Assembly (NCBI GenBank): GCA_025361325.1 | Contig: JANYAL010000076.1 | Coordinates: forward strand, 1-11,705 | DNA from: Bacteroidota bacterium | GTDB taxonomy: Bacteria; Bacteroidota; Bacteroidia; Chitinophagales; Chitinophagaceae | Direction of reading: 5' to 3' | Length of the DNA stretch: 11,705 bases | Part shown: positions 1 to 6,787 of the stretch, piece by piece | Layout: each line of letters begins with the position of its first letter | Position numbering within the stretch: the first letter of the stretch is position 1 | Notes under the pieces: generated by a model | Told to the model about the DNA's origin: nothing | Seen by the model: only the letters and a program-made list of their open reading frames with translations | Databases searched by the model: none | Made by a program: the position numbers and the translations under genes

Positions 1-16
1 TGTGTTAATTAACACA
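1..16. repeat. Perfect 16-base palindrome at window edge
   Basis: TGTGTTAATTAACACA equals its own reverse complement. It could be an operator half buried at the edge, or the stem of a hairpin from the upstream gene. There is no T run after it, so a terminator is not supported, and the sequence to its left is not visible. Confidence 0.45.
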
Positions 17-25
17 GATGGTAGC

Positions 26-60
26 ACCCTGACCCCTACCTGGCCCTACCCTGAACCCTA
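26..60. repeat. Imperfect direct repeat (ACCCTGAmCCCTA) upstream of holB
   Basis: A 13-base unit at 26-38 recurs at 48-60 with one mismatch, an offset of 22 bases (about two helical turns). A shorter CCCTACC is also repeated at 34-40 and 44-50. The C-rich block lies just upstream of the proposed holB promoter box. It may be a protein-binding site or slippage-derived sequence; no function can be assigned. Confidence 0.4.
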
Positions 61-100
61 TTAATTATACGATGCTGCCCGGTACCCGGTCAACTTGAGT

Positions 101-108
101 TATATTTG
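101..108 (+). promoter_or_regulatory. Putative -7 box for holB (TAnnTTTG)
   Basis: TATATTTG is an exact match to the Bacteroidota primary sigma -7 consensus TAnnTTTG. It ends only 5 bases before the GTG chosen as the holB start, so transcription would begin at or next to the start codon and give a leaderless mRNA. No TTG is seen at the expected -33 distance, which weakens the call. Confidence 0.4.
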
Positions 109-113
109 TAATT

Positions 114-1367
114 GTGCAATTCGAATCGGTAATCGGACAAAAGGACACCAAAGAGCAACTGGTGCAACTGGTTAGGCAAAACAGGCTCAGCCACGCCCTC
201 CTGTTCCTGGGAAAAGAAGGCAGCGGAGCCCTTGCCCTGGCCTTAGCTTTTGCCCAGTATATTGTATGTGAAAAGGTGAACGGAAAAAACCTGTCTGCCA
301 TACAGGCCGCCTCCCTTTTCGGAGAAGAACCCCAACATCACCCGGAGAAAAGCCGAAGGGCAAACTTTAACAATCAACCTTCAACTTTAAATGACTCCTG
401 CGGCGAATGTCCCGCCTGCACCAAAGCCGGCCAGCTGGTGCACCCGGATATTCATTTTTCCTATCCAGTGATCACCAAAAAGACCGGGGAAAAACCCATC
501 AGTACCGACTACATCAAAGACTGGCGGGCCTTTATACAGCATGACCCCTATGCCAATGTATACGACTGGCTGCAATTCATTGGTGCCGAGAACAAGCAGG
601 GAAACATTACAGCCAATGAATGCACCGATATCATCCGCAAACTGAACCTCAAGAGTTTTGAAAGCGAATACAAGATACTCATCTTGTGGATGCCCGAATT
701 CCTTGGCAAGGAAGGCAATAAATTACTGAAACTCATCGAGGAGCCACCCCCCAGCACCTTATTTATAATCGTGGCGGAAAATGAGGACCTGGTATTGCCT
801 ACTATCATTTCCAGGACACAACTGGTAAAAATCAGGCGTTTAATGAAACCCGAAGTTGAAGCAGCGCTGGAATTAAGGTCAGGGGTGCCTGTAAAAAAGG
901 CCATGCAGATCGCCGCAGTGGCGGAAGGAAATTACCGCGAGGCATTACTATTGCTGCAACATGCCGAGGATGACTGGCTCCACATGCTGCGGGAATGGAT
1001 GAATGCCATTATCAAAACAGGCCCCCTGGCCCAGGTGAAATGGATAGATGAGACTGCCAAAATGGGGAGGGAAAAGCAAAAACAGTTCATAAAATACTTC
1101 ATTCATTTGCTGGAACAAACTGTTAAAATAAGGGTGAGCCAAGTGGAAGAAAAAGGGGAAATATCAGACCAGTTAAGGGCAGAGACCGATTTTGCCCGGC
1201 GGCTCAACAAACTTTGCACCCTTGGACAGCAGGAATCCATCATCCGGGAACTGGACAAGGCCACTTATTATATTGAACGCAATGCCAATGCCAAAATGAT
1301 GTTTCATGCACTTTCCATAAGGTTATATCACATTATTAACAACAAATCGTTAATTTTGCTCAATTGA
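114..1367 (+). CDS. holB: DNA polymerase III subunit delta prime (clamp loader)
   Basis: This is the delta prime subunit of the clamp-loader ATPase that places the beta sliding clamp on DNA; 417 residues. The N-terminal IGQ start and NRLSHALLFLG segment are typical of the family. The P-loop region (GKEGSGA, 33-39) lacks the Walker A lysine, as expected for delta prime, which does not hydrolyse ATP. Zinc-module cysteines are C52, C96, C99 and C102; the last three form CGECPAC. Only eight residues separate the first two cysteines in E. coli delta prime, against 43 here. The segment LPTIISRTQ corresponds to the SRC/sensor region, with T in place of C. GTG at 114 is chosen because MQFESVIGQ aligns with usual family starts and no in-frame ATG precedes it. 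ricT follows on the same strand after 236 bases, a neighbour pair also seen in Bacillus subtilis. Confidence 0.93.
   Translation: MQFESVIGQKDTKEQLVQLVRQNRLSHALLFLGKEGSGALALALAFAQYIVCEKVNGKNLSAIQAASLFGEEPQHHPEKSRRANFNNQPSTLNDSCGECPACTKAGQLVHPDIHFSYPVITKKTGEKPISTDYIKDWRAFIQHDPYANVYDWLQFIGAENKQGNITANECTDIIRKLNLKSFESEYKILILWMPEFLGKEGNKLLKLIEEPPPSTLFIIVAENEDLVLPTIISRTQLVKIRRLMKPEVEAALELRSGVPVKKAMQIAAVAEGNYREALLLLQHAEDDWLHMLREWMNAIIKTGPLAQVKWIDETAKMGREKQKQFIKYFIHLLEQTVKIRVSQVEEKGEISDQLRAETDFARRLNKLCTLGQQESIIRELDKATYYIERNANAKMMFHALSIRLYHIINNKSLILLN
363..390. repeat. Short direct repeat inside holB insertion
   Basis: AACTTTAA occurs at 363-370 and again at 383-390, with TCAACC-like sequence between. 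The block is AT-rich and resembles non-coding sequence more than the flanking holB codons. It encodes part of the long spacer between zinc cysteines 1 and 2 of delta prime and may mark a recent in-frame expansion. Confidence 0.4.
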
Positions 1368-1603
1368 GGGATAAAGCCTATTGCCGGGATTTACTAAATG
1401 GATCATTTTATAGTCAAAATATAACAAGTTTAGCAGGTTGAGCCTTTCTTCCTATATCGGGGAAAAAGATAAGACCAAACGATTGTTTCAATGCCGCATC
1501 AGTATATACCGAATACGCTGGTGACATCGTTCGAAGCTGAATTGTGATCCCCCCGCCGCTGGTTTCCTCCTCACCTTATTTTAATAATTTAATTGGCCAT
1601 TAT
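1368..1603. other. Intergenic gap between holB and ricT with short open frames on both strands
   Basis: No recognised gene is seen in these 236 bases. The plus strand has an 18-codon frame starting at ATG 1491 and ending at TGA 1547 (begins MPHQYIPNTL). The minus strand has a 37-codon frame from ATG at 1527 down to TGA at 1414 (begins MSPAYSVYTD), and this frame stays open for 17 more codons upstream of that ATG. Neither has a convincing start signal. The stretch could be decayed coding sequence, a long leader for ricT, or non-coding. Confidence 0.3.
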
Positions 1604-2971
1604 ATGGGTTGCGGAACTTGTGGTACGTCAAAGAATGGTGCTCCCGGGGGTTGCCAGAGTCATGGTAACTGCTCGAGCGGTGGCTGTAACCGCATGAATG
1701 TGTATGACTGGCTCAGCAACCTGCCGTTCAGCGACCCGGAAAGCAATTGCCGGATTATTGAAGTTAGTTTCAATAACGGAAGCAGGAAGGATTTTTTCAG
1801 GAATGGCAGTTCCCAGTTCTTCGAAAAGGGAGATATGGTATCCGTAGAGGGCGTAAGCGGTTTTGATGTGGGTATGGTAAATATCACAGGCGAACTGGTA
1901 AGGCTCCAATTGAAGAAACATAAGTTGGATGAAAAGAGTCCGGACTTCAAAAAGATATTACGCCGTGCCAGCGATGCCGATATTGCAAAGATGCTGGAAA
2001 CCAAGGCCAGGGAGGCACAAGTATTAATTCGCAGCCGTGCCATGGCACGCCAGCTCAGGCTGGAATTGAAGATGGCCGAAGTGGAGATCCAGGCAGACGG
2101 CCGAAAGGCCACCTTTTTTTATATCGCCGATGACCGGGTGGATTTCAGGGAGCTGATCAAATTATACGCCTCGGAATTTAAAGTTAAAGTGGAAATGCGG
2201 CAAATTGGGGCACGCCAGGAGGCAGGTAAAGTGGGCGGTATTGGAAGTTGCGGCAGGGAACTCTGCTGCAGTAGCTGGCTCACCGATTTCAAAAGTGTGA
2301 ATACGAATGCGGCGCGTTACCAGAATTTAAGTATCAACCAAACCAAACTAAGCGGGCAATGCGGCCGCCTGAAATGTTGCCTTAATTATGAACTGGATAC
2401 CTATATGGATGCCCTTCAGTTCTTCCCTGATGATGCGGATATGATAGAAGTGGCCAGGAGCAGGGCTTTTCTGGTAAAAAAAGATATATTCCGTAACCTG
2501 ATGTGGTATACATTGCCTGAGAGCAACAAACAATACCCCCTGACCATAGAAAGGGTCAAAAAGATCAAGGAACTGAACAGGCAGGGTATAAAACCTGAAG
2601 AACTGGAGCCCGCAGAACTGGTTACCAGCAAACCCAAGGAAATAGAACCTGTTTATGCGGATGTGGTGGGACAGATAAGCCTGAAGAGCCTGGAAAAGAC
2701 CAGCCGTAAAAGAAGGGATTCTGAAAAAAATCAGCAGCAAAACCGAAGGCCGGGGGGTGGTAACCGACAGCAGGAACAGCGCCAGCCTGCTGAAGGAAAT
2801 CGGCAAAATCGCGGTAACCAGAAACAACAGCAACACAATGCTTCCCAGGGACAGAACCAGCAAAGACCAAACAACCAGAACAGGCAGCAACGGCCCAACC
2901 CGAACAGAGGCCCTCAGCAACAACAGAGGTCCAATCAAAGACCCAATACAAAAAGCGACGATAAGAAATAA
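1604..2971 (+). CDS. ricT: PSP1/RicT family regulatory protein
   Basis: This is a PSP1-domain protein related to Bacillus RicT (YaaT), part of the iron-sulphur RicA-RicF-RicT complex that affects RNA maturation and developmental phosphorelay; its role in Bacteroidota is not established. 455 residues from ATG 1604. An in-frame GTG at 1544 would add 20 unlike residues, and MGCGTC is the usual style of start in this phylum. The N-terminus is cysteine-rich (C3, C6, C17, C23, C28). The PSP1 core covers about 50-310 and carries GGIGSCGRELCC (C216, C221, C222) and GQCGRLKCCLNYE (C253, C258, C259), the expected cluster-binding cysteines. Residues about 368-455 are a disordered tail dominated by Q, N, R and P. 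The gene lies downstream of holB, as in B. subtilis. Confidence 0.88.
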   Translation: MGCGTCGTSKNGAPGGCQSHGNCSSGGCNRMNVYDWLSNLPFSDPESNCRIIEVSFNNGSRKDFFRNGSSQFFEKGDMVSVEGVSGFDVGMVNITGELVRLQLKKHKLDEKSPDFKKILRRASDADIAKMLETKAREAQVLIRSRAMARQLRLELKMAEVEIQADGRKATFFYIADDRVDFRELIKLYASEFKVKVEMRQIGARQEAGKVGGIGSCGRELCCSSWLTDFKSVNTNAARYQNLSINQTKLSGQCGRLKCCLNYELDTYMDALQFFPDDADMIEVARSRAFLVKKDIFRNLMWYTLPESNKQYPLTIERVKKIKELNRQGIKPEELEPAELVTSKPKEIEPVYADVVGQISLKSLEKTSRKRRDSEKNQQQNRRPGGGNRQQEQRQPAEGNRQNRGNQKQQQHNASQGQNQQRPNNQNRQQRPNPNRGPQQQQRSNQRPNTKSDDKK

Positions 2972-3060
2972 GAGATGATCCTGACCTGGTAAACTGATTC
3001 CTTCCTGTTTTAAGGACTTGCTGAAGAATACATAGTTCTATTCCCTGTTGTTAAATTATT

Positions 3061-3079
3061 GGAAGACCCCGCCTCTTCC
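3061..3079. promoter_or_regulatory. Inverted repeat over the -33 region of gldA
   Basis: GGAAGA (3061-3066) and TCTTCC (3074-3079) form a perfect six-base stem around a C-rich seven-base loop. No T run follows, so an intrinsic terminator for ricT is unlikely. The repeat sits where the -33 element of the proposed gldA promoter would be, so it could be an operator. This is inference from position only. Confidence 0.3.
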
Positions 3080-3091
3080 CTCGAAATGAAT

Positions 3092-3099
3092 TATTTTTG
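3092..3099 (+). promoter_or_regulatory. Putative -7 box for gldA-eno (TAnnTTTG)
   Basis: TATTTTTG matches TAnnTTTG exactly. It ends six bases before the ATG at 3106, so the transcript would start within a base or two of that codon. No clear TTG lies at -33. The spacing closely matches that before holB. Confidence 0.5.
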
Positions 3100-3105
3100 A
3101 CCTCC

Positions 3106-4035
3106 ATGTCTGTTACAGTAAGTGATCTTACCAAAATTTATGGAACACAAAAGGCTGTTGACTCCATATCTTTCAAAATACAAAAAGGAGAAATAGTGGG
3201 TTTTCTGGGGCCCAATGGTGCGGGTAAATCCACCACGATGAAAATCATTACCGGGTATATTCCTGCAGATGCGGGCAAGGTTGAAGTAGAAGGAATACCG
3301 GTGGATGAAGATTCCCGTTCCAGCAAGATGAAGGTCGGCTATTTGCCTGAAGCCAACCCCTTATACCACGATATGTATGTCAGGGAATACCTGCATTTCG
3401 TTTCCAACATACACAATATCCAGCATAAACGACAGGCGGTTGAAAATGTTATTGAGACCGTTGGTTTGAGTCCCGAGTCTGGTAAAAAGATCGGTCAGTT
3501 GAGTAAAGGTTACAAGCAGCGTGTGGGACTTGCCGCAGCTATGATACATGACCCGGAAGTCCTCATACTCGATGAGCCCACCAGCGGACTTGATCCGAAC
3601 CAGATTCTGGAGATCAGGGATGTTATCAAACGGCTGGGAAAGAACAAAACGATACTATTCTCTACCCATATTTTACAGGAAGTGCAGGCCCTGTGCGACA
3701 GGGTGATCATCATCAATAAGGGAAGGATTGTGGCGGATGACAGTGTATCGAATTTGCAGAAGGGGATTTCCGGCGCCCAGGTGGTAATCGTACAGTTCAA
3801 GGAACCTGTTGATCCATCTCTTTTCAATGACCTGGAAGAAGTAACAGGTGTAGAACAACTACATTCTACGAACTACAAACTGAAAACTGCAGATCCGGAA
3901 TCCCTTCGAAAACGATTACTGCAACTGAGTTTGCAGAATAACCTGAACATTGTTTCTTTGCAGAATGAGCGTAATAGTTTAGAAGAGATATTCAGGACAT
4001 TGACCACCAACACAGAACAGATAATCAGGAATTAA
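3106..4035 (+). CDS. gldA: ABC transporter ATP-binding protein, GldA-like
   Basis: This is the cytoplasmic ATPase of an ABC exporter, closest in style to GldA, which in Flavobacterium works with GldF and GldG in gliding motility. 309 residues. Walker A GPNGAGKS is at 35-42, the signature LSKGYKQ at 132-138, Walker B VLILDEP at 152-158 and the switch histidine H188. [18 protein letters not shown] (79-96) is typical of GldA. The C-terminal third (about 215-309) is the variable regulatory region of this subfamily. ATG 3106 is chosen over TTG 3097 because [13 protein letters not shown] matches the family start and the TTG lies inside the promoter box. eno follows after 13 bases, so the two are likely cotranscribed. 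No gldF or gldG permease gene is in the window, so the GldA name rests on sequence flavour alone. Confidence 0.82.
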   Translation: MSVTVSDLTKIYGTQKAVDSISFKIQKGEIVGFLGPNGAGKSTTMKIITGYIPADAGKVEVEGIPVDEDSRSSKMKVGYLPEANPLYHDMYVREYLHFVSNIHNIQHKRQAVENVIETVGLSPESGKKIGQLSKGYKQRVGLAAAMIHDPEVLILDEPTSGLDPNQILEIRDVIKRLGKNKTILFSTHILQEVQALCDRVIIINKGRIVADDSVSNLQKGISGAQVVIVQFKEPVDPSLFNDLEEVTGVEQLHSTNYKLKTADPESLRKRLLQLSLQNNLNIVSLQNERNSLEEIFRTLTTNTEQIIRN

Positions 4036-4048
4036 CCAACCTAACATT

Positions 4049-5338
4049 ATGAGCTATATCGCATCAATTCATGCCCGCCAGATCCTTGACAGCCGTGGCA
4101 ATCCCACTGTAGAAGTAGATATCCTTACTGAAAATGAATACCTGGGGCGCGCAGCAGTTCCCAGCGGTGCCAGCACCGGTGTACATGAAGCTGTTGAATT
4201 GCGCGACGGTAATAAAAAATTATATGGTGGAAAAGGGGTACTCAAAGCTGTAAATAATGTGAATACGGTTCTCACAGAAAATTTACTGGGCTGGGATATC
4301 GCAGATCAGACAGGTATTGATGCCATGATGATCGCCCTCGATGGCACTGAGAACAAGAATAAACTGGGTGCCAATGCCATACTTGCGGTTAGTATGGCCG
4401 TCGCCAAAGCTGCAGCCCTGGAAGCCAATCTTCCATTGTACAGGTATATTGGCGGCACCAACGCCAGGATCCTTCCTGTTCCTATGATGAATATCCTGAA
4501 TGGCGGGGCACATGCAGACAATAAAATTGACTTCCAGGAATTCATGGTGATGCCGGTGGGTGCTTCTTCCTTCAGTGAAGGATTACGCTGGGGGGTCGAT
4601 ATCTTTCATGCCCTGAAATCAGTTTTGAAGAAAAAAGGATTCAGTACCAATGTGGGTGATGAGGGTGGTTTTGCACCCAATATACAGAGCAATGAGGAAG
4701 CGATAGAGACCGTGCTCACCGCCATACAATCTGCGGGCTATAAAACGGGCAGCCAGATCATGATCGCCATGGATGCTGCCAACAGTGAATTATGGAATGC
4801 CAAAGAAAAAAGATATATTTTTCATAAAAGCAATGGTAAGAAAATGACCAGTGAACAGTTAGTCAAATACTGGGAAGAATGGGTAAAACAATACCCGATC
4901 TGTTCTATTGAAGATGGTATGGCCGAGGACGACTGGAAGGGATGGATGATGCTTTCCCAGGCAGTGGGTGCAAAATGCCAGCTGGTGGGTGATGATCTTT
5001 TTGTGACCAATGTGGAACGCCTGGAACGCGGGATCAAGGAAGGTATCGCCAATGCCCTGCTCGTGAAAGTTAACCAGATTGGCACTATTACCGAGACAAT
5101 CAATGCCGTAAGCATGGCCCAGCAGAACGGTTACAATACCATTATGAGTCACAGGAGCGGTGAAACGGAAGACACAACCATTGCTGACCTTGCAGTTGCA
5201 CTGAATTGCGGACAGATCAAGACCGGTTCTGCCAGCAGGACGGACCGCATGGCTAAATACAACCAGCTAATCAGAATAGAAGAAATACTGGCAGAAAGTG
5301 CCATTTTTCCAAAAGGAAAGATTAAATTTGGTAAGTAA
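4049..5338 (+). CDS. eno: Enolase (phosphopyruvate hydratase)
   Basis: This enzyme interconverts 2-phosphoglycerate and phosphoenolpyruvate in glycolysis, in the cytoplasm. Its 429 residues are the usual length. The N-terminus [16 protein letters not shown] (8-23) and the mobile loop AVPSGASTG (36-44) are present. Catalytic and Mg-binding residues expected for the family are visible: E205 in GDEGG, D242 in AMDAANSE, E288 in SIEDG, D315 in GDDLFVTN, K340 in [14 protein letters not shown] at 367-375, and K391 in IKTGS. Nothing looks damaged. It follows gldA by 13 bases and precedes ftsB by about 90 bases; eno next to ftsB is a known neighbour pair in several bacteria. Confidence 0.98.
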   Translation: MSYIASIHARQILDSRGNPTVEVDILTENEYLGRAAVPSGASTGVHEAVELRDGNKKLYGGKGVLKAVNNVNTVLTENLLGWDIADQTGIDAMMIALDGTENKNKLGANAILAVSMAVAKAAALEANLPLYRYIGGTNARILPVPMMNILNGGAHADNKIDFQEFMVMPVGASSFSEGLRWGVDIFHALKSVLKKKGFSTNVGDEGGFAPNIQSNEEAIETVLTAIQSAGYKTGSQIMIAMDAANSELWNAKEKRYIFHKSNGKKMTSEQLVKYWEEWVKQYPICSIEDGMAEDDWKGWMMLSQAVGAKCQLVGDDLFVTNVERLERGIKEGIANALLVKVNQIGTITETINAVSMAQQNGYNTIMSHRSGETEDTTIADLAVALNCGQIKTGSASRTDRMAKYNQLIRIEEILAESAIFPKGKIKFGK

Positions 5339-5414
5339 TTGAAGTGCAGGTGTAATATAGTCAGGGACTAACCATTGAACGAAGCCTAAGCAGAATGCGG
5401 TTTTTCACCATCCA

Positions 5415-5422
5415 TTAATTTG
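5415..5422 (+). promoter_or_regulatory. Possible -7 box before ftsB (7/8 match)
   Basis: TTAATTTG differs from TAnnTTTG only at the second base and ends five bases before the TTG start of ftsB, the same distance as in holB. The in-frame TAA it contains also limits how far upstream ftsB can begin. Read-through from eno is an equally good explanation for ftsB expression. Confidence 0.22.
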
Positions 5423-5427
5423 AAACA

Positions 5428-5736
5428 TTGAAAGCCTTTTCGAAAATACCATCCTGGATGTTGAATAAATACCTGCTGGCATCCTTGTTCTTTATTGTCT
5501 GGATGATCTTTTTTGACCCCAAGGACATCAGATCCGAACTGAATAAAAGGGCAAAATTCATCAGCCTTCAAAAAAATGAAACCCACCTGAACCAATTGAT
5601 CAGTGAGACTCAAAAAGAACTTGATCTACTGAAGACCAACGCTCAGACCATTGAAAAGTATGCCAGGGAAAAGTATATGATGAAAAAAGATAATGAAGAT
5701 CTTTTTATTGTAAAATCCGTTCCTGGAAACAAGTAA
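5428..5736 (+). CDS. ftsB: Septum formation initiator, FtsB/DivIC family
   Basis: This is a small bitopic membrane protein of the divisome, the family that pairs with FtsL and FtsQ to control septal peptidoglycan synthesis. 102 residues from TTG 5428. A short cytoplasmic N-terminus leads to one membrane segment (about 15-29, YLLASLFFIVWMIFF), then a coiled coil (about 35-72) and the family-typical block IEKYAREKYMMKKDNEDLF (75-93). An in-frame stop at 5416-5418 means translation must start at TTG 5428 or at ATG 5458; the latter leaves only three residues before the membrane segment, which is possible. It lies downstream of eno, a recurring arrangement that supports the assignment. Confidence 0.85.
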   Translation: MKAFSKIPSWMLNKYLLASLFFIVWMIFFDPKDIRSELNKRAKFISLQKNETHLNQLISETQKELDLLKTNAQTIEKYAREKYMMKKDNEDLFIVKSVPGNK

Positions 5737-5827
5737 ATTTAGCAAAAAGACAATATTCTGCTTAAACCTCCGTTTTATAACCGGATATGGATATTTAATT
5801 TCTTAACACAAGCCACTTAACTTGTCT

Positions 5828-6067
5828 ATGCACAACTTTACCCCGGAAGATCTGATACAATACCTGTACAAAGAAACTTCCCCAGAACAAACAGCCGAGA
5901 TTATGGCTGCCTTGGAAACCGATTGGAGTCTTCGTGAAAAATTAGAAGTGATTTTAGCAGCCCAAAAAAGGCTGGAGCCACTGAAACTATCACCAGGACA
6001 GCAAACTATCAATAATATATTGAGCTATGCTGAAAAAGCTATTGGCGAACTTACGCCCCAGGCTTGA
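5828..6067 (+). CDS. Small helical protein of unknown function
   Basis: 79 residues from ATG 5828; a TTG two codons earlier is possible but less likely. I do not assign a function. The sequence starts MHNFTPEDLIQYLYKETSPE and appears fully helical, with an acidic first half and helices around 6-15, 19-30, 34-50 and 58-74. There is no cysteine, signal peptide or membrane segment. The N-terminal pattern (EDLIQYLYKE, then EQTAEIMAALETD) resembles the first helices of anti-sigma-factor or FecR-type N-terminal domains without the zinc ligands or membrane anchor, so a soluble regulatory adaptor is one guess. It lies between ftsB and nth and seems to end before a terminator-like hairpin. Confidence 0.7.
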   Translation: MHNFTPEDLIQYLYKETSPEQTAEIMAALETDWSLREKLEVILAAQKRLEPLKLSPGQQTINNILSYAEKAIGELTPQA

Positions 6068-6091
6068 TTCCTTTCGATTTTAATTAATTTT

Positions 6092-6121
6092 ATCCTCTGG
6101 CCAAAGACTGGGGGATTTTTT
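6092..6121 (+). terminator. Terminator-like hairpin abutting the nth start codon
   Basis: ATCCTCTGG (6092-6100) can pair with CTGGGGGAT (6108-6116) in a nine-base stem that includes three G-T wobbles, with a seven-base loop, followed by T to position 6121. The T run touches the ATG of nth at 6122. It could end the upstream transcript, or be a 5' structure controlling nth. The GGGGGA could also serve as a weak ribosome-binding site. The stem is only moderately stable because of the wobbles. Confidence 0.4.
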
Positions 6122-6772
6122 ATGACACTAAAAGAACGGGTTACTTTTCTAATTGATTATTTTTCGGAACACGCCCCAGATGCTGCAACTGAACTTAATT
6201 ATGCAGATGCGTACCAGCTTCTGGTAGCAGTCATCCTCTCTGCACAGTGTACCGATAATCGGGTAAACCTTACCACCCCGGCATTTTTCCTTAAATTCCC
6301 TGGTCCGGAAGCGCTGAGCAAAGCTTCTTTTGAGGAAGTATATCCCCTGGTGAAAAGCATTTCTTATCCGAATAATAAGACCCGGCATCTGATGGGCATG
6401 GCATCTTTGCTGGTGGAAAAATTCAATGGAAAAGTACCGATGACAGTGAATGAATTGTTGATGTTACCCGGAGTGGGGAGAAAAACTGCCAATGTCATCA
6501 CTTCTGTGATAGATAAACAACCCAATATGGCCGTGGATACGCATGTTTTCAGGGTCAGTAAAAGACTGGGGCTAACCACCCGTGCAAGAACACCTGAAGC
6601 TGCAGAAAAGCAACTGGTCAGTATGATTCCTGCTCCCCTGGTTCACAAAGCGCATCACTGGCTAATACTACATGGAAGATATATTTGCAAGGCACGTAAG
6701 CCACTGTGTGATAAATGCGGTTTAAAGTCCATTTGTAAATTTGTAATTAAAAAAGCTAAAGTTGAAAAATAA
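6122..6772 (+). CDS. nth: Endonuclease III (DNA glycosylase/AP lyase)
   Basis: This is a base-excision repair enzyme that removes oxidised pyrimidines and cleaves at the abasic site. Its 216 residues are the normal length. The helix-hairpin-helix LMLPGVGRKTANVI (113-126) carries the catalytic lysine K121, and the catalytic aspartate is D139 in AVDTHVFRVSKRLG. The [4Fe-4S] motif is intact as C189-X6-C196-X2-C199-X5-C205. LSAQCTDNRVN (39-49) is the conserved N-terminal helix. The ATG is preceded directly by the T run of a hairpin, leaving little room for a ribosome-binding site, so the mRNA leader may be very short or structured. Confidence 0.97.
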   Translation: MTLKERVTFLIDYFSEHAPDAATELNYADAYQLLVAVILSAQCTDNRVNLTTPAFFLKFPGPEALSKASFEEVYPLVKSISYPNNKTRHLMGMASLLVEKFNGKVPMTVNELLMLPGVGRKTANVITSVIDKQPNMAVDTHVFRVSKRLGLTTRARTPEAAEKQLVSMIPAPLVHKAHHWLILHGRYICKARKPLCDKCGLKSICKFVIKKAKVEK

Positions 6773-6787
6773 TTGAGGAAATATCGT

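Noticed and set aside
1544..1603. GTG start adding 20 residues to RicT
   Set aside because: The added residues are unlike the family, while ATG 1604 gives the characteristic MGCGTC start.
2348..2951. Long minus-strand and alternative-frame open frames over the ricT tail
   Set aside because: They arise because the CAG/CAA/AAC-rich codons of the Q/N tail contain no stops in other frames; ricT has clear domain motifs in the true frame.
3097..3105. TTG start adding three residues to GldA
   Set aside because: The TTG overlaps the TAnnTTTG box, and ATG 3106 gives the usual MSVxVxxLTKIYG start.
4822..5152. Minus-strand open frames of about 97 codons inside eno
   Set aside because: Antisense shadows of a strongly conserved enolase with all catalytic residues in the plus frame.
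5339..5427. Possible terminator after eno (T run at 5400-5405)
   Set aside because: No stem of useful length precedes the T run.
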